A DNA stretch of 64,000 nucleotides from Sipunculus nudus (lineage: Eukaryota > Annelida > Sipuncula > Golfingiida > Sipunculidae): positions 54,652,019-54,716,018 of the forward strand of contig CM049306.1 in NCBI GenBank assembly GCA_026874595.1, in the 5' to 3' direction. The position numbers were made by a program, and so were the translations under genes. Each line of letters begins with the position of its first letter. Position 1 is the first letter of the stretch. The notes beneath the pieces were generated by a model. That model worked only from the letters and a program-made list of their open reading frames with translations, made no database searches and was not told the origin of the DNA. Positions 22,501-32,740 of this stretch are shown here, one piece after another.

Positions 22501-25433
22501 TTTTCTTTAGAATAACTGTCAGCACTTGGTCATGTTTTATGGTATAAATTGTGTGTGTGCTGCCAATTGTTTGAACAAGAACAACTGTTGAGTCTATACT
22601 GGTACCCTCAGGTCTGGTCAGTGTACAACTGTAATTTCTAGTTGGTAGTACTTGATCTTGAACTCACATATCAATTTACTGTCTTCAGGCAATGGTGCAT
22701 GTGTATAGCCTATCCTTTCAGACCTCTCTGCACCCAAAACTCAGGTACATATGTACACTATCAAAGTAATTTATGTGATTGTGCCTGCAAATGGCAGTCA
22801 TAGAGAATTCAAGCTATGTATGAAAGAATGTCATAATTAAATATTGTGCCTTCGTTCTGCAAGGCCGGCTAACAATTCTGGGTCAGAAGTTCAAAGGTCA
22901 GTCTCAGAGTGTCATATCTGGAAATGACCTGAGCAGACACTGTGTGGTATTATCACATTAACACCGTCAGTCACTCCTACAGGTCAGTGTACCAGGAACA
23001 GTGTATGTGATTTTAGGCCTTGTTTTGACATTGTACATGTAACATTGATGCCTTAAATAGCCTGAGGTAGGGACATGTCAATTGAGGTCATTGTCTGTGT
23101 AGTGTTTGTTTGGAGATGATCAATGGCGAGGACCTTTGTGTGTGGTCAGGCTCAGTGTGTGGTCATGGACGATCATCACTAATTTGTGACATTGTCAGTG
23201 TGTGGGCCATTAGATCAACATTTGCCAGCTGAGTTTAAGAGCTTTCATCTGACAAACATTCGATGAGAGAATTACTTTCCATAGAATATTTGCATAAAAA
23301 CTTGAATTTAATGGTTAATAGGGCTAACTTCATTCAATACTGACATCTTTGGATAACAAATTCCTGAAGACCTTGACAAATGAATCTTCATTTGTGGTAA
23401 TTTCTGGCCTCAGTATTTAAAGTTCCATCGCATTTGTGTTCAAATTTTATGACTTATGTTTTGTAAATTTCTTTGGAGAGATTTGCTTGAGCTTGGTTGA
23501 CAGCAGGACTAAGCTGAAAAGTTAATTTTGAGCCCTTGCATGAGAACGAGGGCCATGCTTGCGTGACTGTATGGTTTAAGTGGGCCACTTAGTAAGATAG
23601 CTAACATACCGGTCTTTTCTTATCAGACAGGTACACAAAGGCAGCTCTTAAGATCGGTGTGAATCCCTCACATCAAATACTTGCATGTCACATACTGTGC
23701 ATGCCAGGTTGAGATGATGGTTTGCATATTCACCTTGATGGTACAGTAAACCTGATCAAACAGGCCAGGTTGCTTTGTGTTGAGAGATGAATCTGCAGCA
23801 AAATTATCATGTGTTACTGAGACCTTATGAAAGGCAGTGGATGGGGTATTTTCACCTTGGTTGTTTATATACTTCTTTTTCTATTCTTCCCCTTATTTCC
23901 AGTTTTCACTACATTCCATCTTTTACATTAAATGGGCCCAGTCACCTATAAAGCATGTAGAATTCACATGAAAAAAAGATTCTTCTCTTTAAAAAAAATC
24001 TCTACCTGGCAAAATATTGCCTTGAAACCTTTTGCTTACTCTTGTAAATGAGAGATAAAAACAATGGACCATGTGCAGTCACAGGTGTCAACATAAACAC
24101 ACTGTGTGGGCTGTGTGCATCACGGAGCCACAACATGTGTTAATCATGAGGTGCCCTGATTGACTTGGCTGAGAAAATGTAATACATGTTTCCGCTGGCT
24201 AAAACACTGTGTTTCGGCTCACAATTAGACCTCAGGTCCCGCAGCTGTTATGAGAAACAGACACACACGCAGAACCATAACAAGATGTTATTTAAACAGT
24301 TTTATGGGAGGTACTGAGACTGTTTGCTGGGATGGTTTTGCTGGGAATCTTTTGTATAAAGTAAAACTGATCTGATAGTGTGAAAGAACAGGCAAAATAT
24401 TGCCCCTGATTAATATGTCCCTTTAACAGAAAGGTAGTGAATGTTGTTTCACTGCAGATATCTGTCACCAGAATGTCTGTTTCATATTCTGTATACTTTG
24501 TGGCTTTATATAATGATCCTCATTATCAGTACTGTAGTGATATAAACAAATGTCAGCTTCCCCCCCCCCCCCCAATAAAGTACCAACTATTCATAATCCT
24601 GATGATCTCATTCTTTCTTCTTTAATTATGTATTTCCTTACAGTTATTCCTTTGTTTGTGTATCACTTTTTGAACATTACAGACCTCTAAATTTATTAGT
24701 ATTAGCACATGCTAAGCTTATAAAGGATAATTTTACTGCAGCCTGTTTGATAAAACCATCAGTATGTTATTGTTGAAATCATTTAAGTTCAGGTTGGGTA
24801 CACTGACCGTGTAATTTGGTTCATGGTCTATTTCCCCCTCCATGTCAAATAGCTAGCCTTAGTTCACAAGGGGAAATTCAGGAATTCTTGTGTTTATGTT
24901 CAAGTTTTACTAGGGAAGCCTATGTTTGTAGCATTAAGATAATTTAAATTCCCTTCTTTGGGTCCTAAAGAATTCTGGTATCGTTTGGAGTATGTTATTC
25001 ATGGCCAATGACTGTGTCAACATCCTTTGTAATTCAAGTGTGCGAGGGTCACAGGAAAGCTGCAACCAATATTGTTTATTAGAAGGGTAGAACTTCAAAT
25101 TACACTGATCATCAAGTTGTGTATTTTTAAATCATTAAGGTTGAATCTATAGATACAGGCGTTGTAGCATATGGGGCTGTTAGAGTTTGTATGTAACACA
25201 ATAAGCCACACAGACACTTATGATATGTCAGATGTGACGTCCTGTACTTGAACATGAAGTGGTCTGCATTGTAAACATTTGGTCTACAGCTGTTAGGATG
25301 TAATGTTGGCCTTGAAAATAATATCAACAATCATTAAGTCTGCATTGTCATTATTTCTTGTGGGCCTCAAAGTTATCAGTATATGTTCATATATAAAAAA
25401 TATAGGTCACTATTAGTGGTCTGCCAGGTAATT
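19593..25433 (+). other. Presumed intron, no exon supported
   Basis: Apart from the small inverted repeat near 21.9 kb and a C14 run at 24560-24573, this is CpG-poor AT-rich sequence. Short open frames such as 21424-21708 (+) and its minus-strand shadow look random. No RNA gene was recognised. Confidence 0.4.
21845..21956. repeat. Inverted-repeat fragment of an unknown element
   Basis: TGCAGAAAAGTC at 21845-21856 is exactly repeated in inverted orientation as GACTTTTCTGCA at 21945-21956. The stretch between them carries a few CpG, unlike its surroundings. It may be the remains of a small MITE. Nothing else supports it. Confidence 0.4.
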
Positions 25434-27470
25434 GTATCCCCAGACAAAGTCGGGATACTATGGTTTCACGTCTGTCCCGCCGCCGCCGCCGCAGAAAAAC
25501 CTTGTGAGCGGGATAACTAAAAAAATATTTCACTGATCTTTTTCAAGATCACATTACATTTCACTTTACATTTGTATAGATATAGATAAGGGGACAAAGC
25601 CTATTTAAAATGGGGTCATGACCTATGCTAGGAGAGTGACCTTGACCTTGAATAGGTCAATTTTTGCTGAAATAACACAAATTCTTATATATCTCAAGTA
25701 AGCTTGCATGGACTGGTCCAAAAATCAAGGTGACCGTAGATCTTGGATAGCCTTGTGATATACCGGAAACTGGTGGCACCACCTATTATCCTTTTCTTGT
25801 TTTTACGCCTTTTAATACCCCCATAATTGCCACTTGACAGTACTTTTAGCATTATAAGTCAAAAACTAATGGACAGATTTCTTTCATATTATGCACATGT
25901 AGAGAGAAGGGTTATGGGATGAAGTCTATTTACATTTAGGTCATGACCTTTACCATGAGAGTGGCCTTGACCTTTAATGTGTCCATATTTGGTGAAAATC
26001 ATACACCTCTTATGATATCTCCAGTGTTGATAGCCATGTGGATTTCAAACGTGACTTATGTATGGCCCACCACTAAAGTAAGAACCCTATAGGTTCTAGG
26101 GTCATGAGGTGAAAGGTCAAGGTCACTGGACTTGCATCTTAAAAGATACTGTGGATGCATTTTAAGCCAAACTTTCATCCCAGGTCTTCCATCTTGAATA
26201 TATAGCTCACTTGCCAATAGTGGATGATCCATATCAATTTTGGGGTCACAAGTTCAAAGGTCAAGGCCACAGGAGCTATCTGTAAAAAAAATAGTTTCTG
26301 GATGATAATTCCTGCTTTTATTGATGTATTGATTTCAAACTTGACTTATATATGTCCCATTGAAAAAGCAAGACTCCAATTGATTTTTGGGTCATGAGGT
26401 CAAAGGTCAAGGTCACAGGACACATCTTTAAAAAGATTGTGGATGCATATTTAGCCAAACATTTCATCTCAGACCTTTCATATTGCACATATAGTTCATC
26501 TGCCAATAGAGGAAGACCACTATTAATTTTGAGGTCACAAGGTCAAAGGTGAAGGTCACAGGAGCCATCTGTCCAAAAATTAGTTTCTGGATGATAATTC
26601 CTGCTTTTATTGATGTATGTATTTCAAACTTGACTTGTATATGACCCATTGGAAAAGCAAGACCAAAATTGATTTTGGGGTCATGTGGTCAAAGGTCAAG
26701 GTCACAGGACACATCTTTAAAAAGATGTGGATGCATTTTCAGCCAAACATTTCATCTCAGATCTTTCTTCTTGCACATATAGTTCACCTGCCAAGAGTGG
26801 AAGACCCCTATCAATTTTGAGGTCACAAGGTCAAAGGTGAAGGTCACAGGAGCCATCTGTCCAAAAATTAGTTTCTGGATTATAATTCCTGCTTTTATTG
26901 ATGTATGGATTTCAAACTTGACTTGTATATGACCCATTGGAAAAGCAAGACCCAAATTGATTTTGGGGTCATGAGGTCAAAGGTCAAGGTCACTGGACAC
27001 AACTTAAAAAAAGATGTGGATGCATTTTCAGCCAAATATTTCATCTCAGATCTTTCATCTTGCACATATAGTTCACCTACCAAGAGAGGAAGAACCCTAT
27101 CAAATTTGAGGTCACAAGGTCAAAGGTTAAGGTCATAGGATCCATCTGTCCAAAAATTAGTTTCTGGATGATAATTCCTGCTTTATTGATGTATAGGTTT
27201 CAAACTTGTATATGTCCCATTGGAAAAGCAAGACCAGAATTGATTTTGAGGTCATGAGGTCAAAGGTCAAGGTCACAGGACACATCTTTAAAAAGATCAA
27301 GGTCACAGGACCAACATCTTCAACAAGATTGTGGATTGATAGATGGAAGAACCAATAAATATGCCAAGTGTCAGTATATGCTGCTAAAAATTGGGGCCTA
27401 TTCTTAAAGGGGGGGAGGCTACTATGCCTGGGGATACTCTGGCACCTGCGGTGCCAAGAAATGTCTAGTT
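25434..27470 (+). mobile_element. Helentron-like non-autonomous element (HINE-like), copy A
   Basis: The 5' end forms a hairpin: GTATCCCCAGAC at 25434-25445 pairs with GTCGGGATAC at 25449-25458, followed by a (GCC)n tract. Near the 3' end CTGGGGATAC (27428-27437) is the exact inverted repeat of the 5' start. A compact hairpin follows (GGCACC-TGC-GGTGCC, 27441-27455), then CTAGTT at 27465-27470. Inverted repeats near both ends, an internal tandem array and a 3' hairpin with a CT-R-R-like end match published descriptions of Helentron-associated elements. No Rep or helicase coding was seen, so it depends on proteins from elsewhere. It ends 31 bases before the splice acceptor of the first adducin coding exon. 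The family assignment rests on structure alone. Confidence 0.7.
26090..27330. repeat. Tandem array of about 145-bp units (paired as about 290 bp) rich in AGGTCA
   Basis: The array lies inside copy A. The motif AGGTCAAAGGTCAAGGTCA or a close variant recurs near 26110, 26258, 26398, 26535, 26690, 26825, 26975, 27115 and 27253. Two alternating subunit types (for example TTCATCTCAGA and GATTTTGGGGTCATGAGG contexts) make a roughly 290-bp higher-order repeat. AGGTCA-A-AGGTCA is a DR1 arrangement and TCAAGGTCA matches the ERR/SF-1 extended half site. Regulatory activity is not shown. Confidence 0.85.
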
Positions 27471-27520
27471 AAATTAAAATGTATTTGCTTTTGTACTTTC
27501 AGCACCACACATAGGGGAAG

Positions 27521-27581
27521 ATGTCAGATCAACCCCAAGTTAATGGCACCGTTGAAGGTGGGAAATATATAGACAGTATTG
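27521..27581 (+). CDS. ADD1: Adducin, first coding exon (residues 1-20 plus one base)
   Basis: Exon 27503-27581 starts after the acceptor TTTGTACTTTCAG (AG at 27501-27502) and has 18 untranslated bases. ATG is at 27521 with A at -3, a good start context. It encodes MSDQPQVNGTVEGGKYIDSI and ends one base into a codon at the donor G|GTGAGT. This tail is poorly conserved in adducins; it is assigned because its phase fits the next exon exactly and TYR-x-ASP before the next exon parallels the vertebrate YFDRVDENNPEY segment. Adducin caps fast-growing actin ends and promotes spectrin-actin assembly at the membrane skeleton. The acceptor is only 31 bases from the end of a transposon, so the branch point may lie at or inside that boundary. 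Other start sites upstream in unseen exons are possible. Confidence 0.75.
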
Positions 27582-29000
27582 GTGAGTATCACGGCCAAAG
27601 TCCATACAGTGATAGTGGTAGTAAGGTGATAAGTACGTCTTGGTACACTTGTTATATGTTTACCTGTATATTGCATGTGTACAAATTTTGTATTATCAAG
27701 GGCAAGTTCAGATAGCAGGCAGGAAGTTTACCTTTATGGCACTCTTGCAACTGATTGATATGCTTTGAGTGTTCAGGCAGATAATATATTATAACCATCC
27801 AGTGTATGAAATACTTTTTTATGATAAGGTGCACCTGTGCACCGCATCTTATACAACTGGGTGCACTAAGTAATTTCAAGATGCACAAATTCATTAATGT
27901 CATTACAGTTATTTTTATTACAGCTATATTATAATTTATACACATATTTCAGTGCAGTAAAAATAAACTAGTGGTCTTTAAATCAGGTCAGAATGGAACC
28001 TTTAACAATATCCATCTAAAGAAAAGCTCTATCACTAGATCTATATACCGGCATATGTGCTGTCTAGAGTGACGTCATGTTTTAGTGTTTATATGTCCTT
28101 GTTTGATCATCTGGACTGTCAGATGTGCATGTGTCTGTCCTGCTGATCTGTCCCAATGTAACCAGCCTCAGGTGCACCTTGAAGTGATACAGTGGGTGTA
28201 CATAACTGTTTTTTAGTGCATCTGTTCACCTAAGTACCCAGTAATTCGAACACTGACATGGTGATTTTTTTACGCGTGTGTTATGCAAGAACAAACAAGC
28301 AGAGTTATCTTTTGTATCTGGTTCTGCATGGGACTGAGTCTAAGCATATGGATTGGGAAGTTCCAATGTGCATGACATGAAGTCACAACCTCAGAATCAG
28401 TTAAATCTTCATTTGTAAACAGTTTGTTAAAAGCTATTCCTTAAGGCTGTTTCTCACTTGGCCGCGACAGCTTTGCAACTAGTCGGAGACACAATAATTG
28501 CGAGAAATATGCAAATTAGGGACAGTTTTCACTTGCAGTCACACTGAATCATACTAATGACATGTTTGCAAACATCCTACAAATGTTTGGCCCAAAATTT
28601 GGCTGGAGTTCCATACCTGTCGTGCGAATGTTGTGCCATGTTCAGAAGACATTTGCATGACCTTTGTTAAATATTAGGCTAATATTATTAGCACAACATT
28701 TTACACCCAGAATGTCAGATTCTAGTTTTTATCAATAACTTTTCGGAATGTTGTTGCATTGGTTGCAAACCTCAAACTTTCTGACTTGGGAAAACTGACT
28801 TGAGGATAGTTTGAGACATGTTTGAGACACCAGCGGTGCATGAGTGACTATTTTGTGAGAAATTTTGTTTTGGGAATTTTTTAGCATGGTAAAAATTTGT
28901 GTGACAAGTTAGCGACACTTTGCGAATCATGCAAGGAAATGAGAACCACCCCGAATGTTCTGAGACACTTTGAGACTCCCTTGCAAATGCATTAATAATT

Positions 29001-30180
29001 GTATCCGCCAAAACAGAGTTTTGCGGATACTATGTATTCAGCCCACCGCCGCCGCCGCCATGTACGTGTCCGGAGAACTCCTCCGTAACCGCTGGGCGGA
29101 ATTTTACGAAACACGGGATTATGTTCGGGTCACATGTGAACTGCTGCGACCCGATTTTGTTTTGACCTCTGACCTTTCCTCTGCGCTCTGCATCCGTTTG
29201 TGCGTCTGTTTTTTCACACATAAACCCACATATCTCGGGAACCGTTTGACCGATCAGGAAAATTTTTTAGCACAAATGTAGCCCTTGGAGAGCTTTATAA
29301 CATACACAAAAAATGGTGGTGCCACCTGCAACCATGTTTGCACAGTGTCCATCTGTTCGTCTGCCTTGGGTTAAAATCACTCATATCTCTGCAGTGATTT
29401 GACTAATTCACCTTATATTCAGCATGCGTATACATCCTGGATAGCTTTTCTGATTATATGACAGGTGGCGCCACCTACATTCAAGTTTACGCTGCAGACA
29501 TCCAAGCTCATATCTCGGGAACCGTTTGACCGATTGGGCCAAAATTTTGCATGTGTATAGATCTCACATAGCTCTTGATCATACGCAAAACTGGTGGTGC
29601 CACCTGCAGCCATTTTTGCACAGCTCCCGTCTGTTTGTCTGCCATGGGATAAAATCACTCATATCTCGGCAGTGGTTTGACATATCCGCCTAAAATTTTG
29701 CAGGTTAATACATCCCCGACAGCTCTCTTGATTTTATGACAGGTGGTGCCACCTGCATTCTAGTTTATGCAGCAGACATTCAAACTCATATTTTGGAAAC
29801 CGTTTGACCGATTGGGCCAAAGTTTTGCATGTGTATAGTTCTCACATAGCTCTTTATCATACGCAAAACTGGTGGCGCCACCTACAACCATTTTTGCACA
29901 GCGTCCATCTGTTTGTCTGCCACGGGCTAAAATCACTCATATACATGTAGTGGTTTGACTTATCTGCCTTAAATTTTGCATATGTATACAACTTAGACGG
30001 CTTCCTGGATTTTGTGGTAGGTGGCCAACCGACATACACAATTTGGCTGCAGACATCCATGCTAATATGCAACACTTCACTCTATTTCCCCTTGCCACTC
30101 AATCCATGCCTAACTTCACCCGTTCCACTCTGATTTAGGCGGATACAAGTAGTCGCTTGTCGACTACCCGTATTCTAGTT
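29001..30180 (+). mobile_element. Helentron-like non-autonomous element, copy B
   Basis: The 5' hairpin pairs GTATCCGCCAAAAC (29001-29014) with GTTTTGCGGATAC (29018-29030), followed by a (CCG)n tract. GGCGGATAC at 30138-30146 is the inverted repeat of the start. The 3' hairpin GTAGTCG-CTTGT-CGACTAC (30149-30167) is followed by CTAGTT (30175-30180), as in copy A. The sequence of the ends differs from copy A but the plan is the same, so this is a sister family. Its internal array is at about 29300-30030. It inserted into an older MITE within an adducin intron. Confidence 0.7.
29300..30030. repeat. Array of alternating 127-154 bp units with GGTGGCGCCACC palindromes
   Basis: Inside copy B. GGTGGYGCCACCT occurs near 29309, 29464, 29591, 29741 and 29871, with a degraded form near 30019. 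Spacings alternate between about 150 and 130 bases, a dimeric unit of about 280 bp. Flanking text such as CTCATATCTCGG and GTTTGACC also occurs in the tail of the large element at 35222-39264. Confidence 0.8.
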
Positions 30181-30470
30181 TATCGCAAAGCTTTCGCAGC
30201 CCAGTGAGATACAGGCCTAAGAGATTTATTTTATTTGAAAAAATCTGCATATTGGTCTGGTCAGTATTGCTGTTGATGAGATAAATCAAGCATTTGAGGA
30301 TTCCTTGATGACATTTTTGATGTTTTAACAAAATATTCTTATATATTCCTGTTTTACCGAGATAAAGATCATAGCCAAAAAAATAGGTACTGAAGTTGAC
30401 AGGCAAATATGGCGTACCATAACAGTAATCATATTTTCAAGTACCACTTGTATAAATATTACATTTTCAG

Positions 30471-30719
30471 ATCCCGATGATCCTGAATACCAGAAGGATT
30501 TACGGCGGCCAGCGGAGGTGAAGGAAGACCTTAAACAGATGGAACAGCGCCAACGAGTGTCCCTCATCATGCAGAGCCAGGCTTTTCGCGAGGAACTTGA
30601 GCAGTTAGTTTCTGACTCTCTGAGCAGGGGCAACAACCCAGCCAACCTGTTGGCCCTACAACAACTAGCAGATTACTTTCTCCCCACTTATAAGTTCAAT
30701 CAAGCAAGCCACAATAAAG
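30471..30719 (+). CDS. ADD1: Adducin, second coding exon (residues 21-103)
   Basis: The exon lies between the acceptor ACATTTTCAG (AG at 30469-30470) and the donor AAAG|GTATGT (GT at 30720-30721). It is 249 bases and keeps phase 1 at both ends. The codon split with the previous exon gives Asp, then PDDPEYQKDLRRP. It carries the clearest adducin signature in the window: MEQRQRVSLIMQSQAFREEL, then a variable stretch, then NPANLLALQQLADYF. These correspond to the conserved N-terminal segment of vertebrate adducins (MEQKKRVS...LQSPAF...LLALQQIADF). No stop or frameshift is present. This segment precedes the class II aldolase-like fold of the head domain, which mediates oligomerisation. Paralog assignment (alpha, beta or gamma) is not meaningful for an invertebrate gene, so ADD1 is used only as a family label. 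Confidence 0.95.
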
Positions 30720-31284
30720 GTATGTCTTTACATATGAATCAGGGGAAAAATATTCCTATATTGCACACATCAACATGTACAAAATATTAAACAGATCACC
30801 TACAGTAAAAAATTAATTAGCCAGAAGACTCACCTTTATTTTTTTGGGACTTGATTCCTCCAGGTGTCAGCTTCAGTGACAGTTCTTTGCTGTGAGACAG
30901 ATGTATAAAAAATATACCCTGCATCCACCTCTGTATATGTATCTGTAAATTTAATATGTTTCAGAGCAAATGAGAAATATATTATGAAATATTTTGCCAA
31001 TACAGTATATGCCCAAGTCTTTATTACTGTAAGTATTTGTTTTATGATGCTGTGAAATGAAAGTGAAAGGCAGTTGGTTTTAAAGTTGTCTTTATAGTTC
31101 CTAGGCTGGTCTTCATGAATATATATATTGCAAATGAATGACTACAAAATGAATGTGTGTCCTCATGCTGATCATACAGTTGAACTCTTAATGGCAATGA
31201 TAATATTATATAAAGTTATGTGAACATATGATGAGGATCAGAAAAAAGAAAATTGTTAACATATTTTATTGACTGCTTGTACAG
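30720..31284 (+). other. Adducin intron between second and third coding exons (565 bp)
   Basis: Starts GTATGT and ends TTGTACAG. AT-rich and CpG-free as far as checked; no repeat or element recognised. Confidence 0.85.
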
Positions 31285-31436
31285 GAGGCGGGACTATTAT
31301 TCCAATCGCAGACATCCGTGGAGTAGATTCTCTAAATTACTCAAAGGGAGAGAAGATCATCAGGTGTAAACTAGCGTCAGCATACAGACTAGTGGACATG
31401 TATGGCTGGTCACACGGAATCAACAATCACATAACG
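31285..31436 (+). CDS. ADD1: Adducin, third coding exon (residues 104-154)
   Basis: The acceptor is TGCTTGTACAG (AG at 31283-31284) and the donor is ATAACG|GTGAGT (GT at 31437-31438). The exon is 152 bases and ends in phase 0 after 154 codons in total. It encodes GGGTIIPIADIRGVDSLNYS, then KGEKIIRCKLASAYRLVDMY and GWSHGINNHIT. This aligns with human alpha-adducin GMVTPVNDLRGSD...[33 protein letters not shown] and opens the aldolase class II/adducin head domain. The next exon should continue with a segment like vertebrate HFLI-PFGLLY in phase 0 but was not found in the remaining 32.5 kb. The 3' part of this exon, including its donor, is repeated downstream. Confidence 0.95.
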
Positions 31437-31473
31437 GTGAGTAACAGGTCTTCACTGTCACACATCACCATTA

Positions 31474-31560
31474 TAAACTAGCGCCAGCAGACAGACTAGT
31501 GGACATGTACAGCTGGTCACACAGAATGAACAATCACATGACGGTGAGTAACAGGTCTTC
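31474..31560 (+). pseudogene. Partial tandem copy of adducin exon 3 (copy 2), frame intact
   Basis: The sequence from about 31367 (last third of exon 3 plus the start of the intron) is repeated at an offset of 107 bases. In the frame of exon 3 the copy reads KLAPADRLVDMYSWSHRMNN then HMT, and keeps the exact donor ACG|GTGAGTAACAGGTCTTC. There is no stop. Differences from the exon include S to P, Y to D, G to S, G to R and two I to M changes. There is no polypyrimidine tract before it; the only nearby AG (31479-31480) would by phase join exon 2 in frame (G+CG) but is weak. It is probably a slippage duplicate with a live donor that could compete with the true one. Use as an alternative exon is possible but unproven. 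Confidence 0.8.
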
Positions 31561-31594
31561 CCTGTCAGAAAAGTCAGGTTCACACTTCACCCTA

Positions 31595-32153
31595 AAACCT
31601 ATATCTCACTGGGCTGTGACAGCTTGCAAAGGGCATTAGCGAGAGTCTCTCAGAAGTGTCTCCAAACATTTGCGGCAGTTCTTTTTTTCCTCTTGTGATT
31701 CGTAAAGTGTCGCTTCCTTGTCGCAGAAATTTTGAACATGTTAAAAAAAACAAGACAATATTTCTCTTAAAATAGTCGCAGAGGCGTCGATGGTGTAATT
31801 ACAAGTAATTTTCCGCGAGTCAGGAAGTGCTAGAAATGCAAACAACTTTCTAGGGGTTGGCGACCTACACTACTACATTGCAAATATTTGTAGATAAAAA
31901 TGAGAAACTGGGCATATATTGTTGTGTGAATATTTCACAAATATTGTGCAAATGTCCTGTGTACATTGCACAATATTTGTGTGACGGGTATACAAACTAG
32001 AGCAGAATTCTGGACCAAACTGATGTATGCAAATATGTCAGAAGTACAATTCATTGTGATTGCAAGTGAAAATTGTTGCTCTGCATATTTTCTCACAATT
32101 TTTGTGTCTCCAACAAGTTCCAAGCTGTCACAGCCCGCTGAGATACAGCCTTT
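31595..32153. mobile_element. MITE family M, copy 2 (intact, 559 bp)
   Basis: The left end ACCTATATCTCACTGGGCTG then TGACAGCTTGCAA matches the complement of the right end (TTCCAAGCTGTCACAGCCCG then CTGAGATACAGCC). The same ends bound the interrupted copy at 28443-30218. The interior has several TTGCAAA, GTGTCTC and ACAAATATTTG-type motifs. A 129-codon minus-strand open frame at 31935-32324 straddles its right end and is not believed to be a gene. Confidence 0.75.
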
Positions 32154-32591
32154 ATGCATTGAATATGGTATTGAATACCATGTTACTGCTTCAAAATCCA
32201 TGTTCTGTTCACGGTACACCTGATTCATTCTCGTTTTAATCTGCATAATTGAAACTGCCTCTGGAGGCAATTTTGATACAAAAATGTGGAATATTGAACA
32301 TGTACCAAGGCAATGTGAATGCAATACAGGTTGCGTGTAGAATGCAAGGCATATGCTATAGGAAAAATATTCACCTGTACCAGTTAAAGATACAAACTGA
32401 AACAGTATTCAGTCATGTATGGAAAAGGTGTCTAGAGGAAGTGAAAAGAATACCTTTAATATTGAACACTAATGAATATCCTTTTTTTCTGGTTTAGTGT
32501 GAAAACAAAATTTTGTTGAATACTGTTTGCTGAATATGGTATTGGGGAAAAGGTATTCCACATGCATGTAGTGTGAAAATGGCTTTAACTA

Positions 32592-32650
32592 CAGCCTTCA
32601 GACTTACAGAGTATCCACATGGATTCAGTGGTCACAAAATTGTGAGTAAC
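32592..32650 (+). pseudogene. Degraded copy of adducin exon 3 end (copy 4)
   Basis: CAGACTTACAGAGTATCCAC then ATGGATTCAGTGGTCACAAA and TTGTGAGTAACA resembles the TCAGCATACAGACTAGTGGA/CATGTATGGCTGGTCACAC part of exon 3 joined directly to its intron start GTGAGTAACA. The last codons before the donor are missing. The match is imperfect but collinear. Confidence 0.5.
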
Positions 32651-32659
32651 ACACTTCAC

Positions 32660-32740
32660 TATAAGCCAGGATCAGCTTACTACTGGATATTTGTTTGACT
32701 GGTCAAACAGAATCAGCATTAAAATAAAGGTGAGTAATAT
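32660..32740 (+). pseudogene. Degraded copy of adducin exon 3 end (copy 3)
   Basis: From 32660 the sequence follows exon 3 with substitutions and small insertions: TATAAGCCAGGATCAGCTTA, then GGATATTTGTTTGACTGGTC, then AAACAGAATCAGCATTAAAA and a donor AAAG|GTGAGTAA at 32729-32730. An insertion and stop codons destroy the frame. It lies directly after copy 4, so a dimer was probably duplicated. Confidence 0.6.

Larger units (their letters stand above)
28443..30218. mobile_element. MITE family M, copy 1, interrupted by a Helentron-like insertion
   Basis: The left end (28443 on) reads GGCTGTTTCTCACTTGGCCG then CGACAGCTTTGCAA. The right end, read on the opposite strand from 30218, gives GGCCTGTATCTCACTGGGCT then GCGAAAGCTTTGCG. 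These are the same terminal inverted repeats seen at 31595-32153. Removing the 1.18-kb insertion leaves about 595 bp, close to the 559 bp of the intact copy. This supports true nesting. No transposase is encoded and the superfamily was not determined. Confidence 0.75.
27582..30470 (+). other. Adducin intron after first coding exon (2,889 bp)
   Basis: Begins GTGAGT and ends ACATTTTCAG. It is mostly transposon: a MITE at 28443-30218 that is itself split by a Helentron-like element at 29001-30180. The first 860 bases hold no recognised feature except a short palindrome GGTGCAC-CT-GTGCACC near 27828-27843. Confidence 0.8.

Noticed and set aside
26318-27138. Several similar open frames on both strands
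   Set aside because: They are translations of the tandem satellite in copy A and recur because the DNA repeats.
29030-29281. Overlapping open frames on both strands at a GCC tract
   Set aside because: They arise from the GC-rich start of Helentron-like copy B. The glycine or alanine runs reflect the (GCC)n tract.
31935-32324. 129-codon minus-strand open frame
   Set aside because: It straddles the right end of a MITE and overlaps an opposite-strand frame, so its codons come from unrelated sequences.
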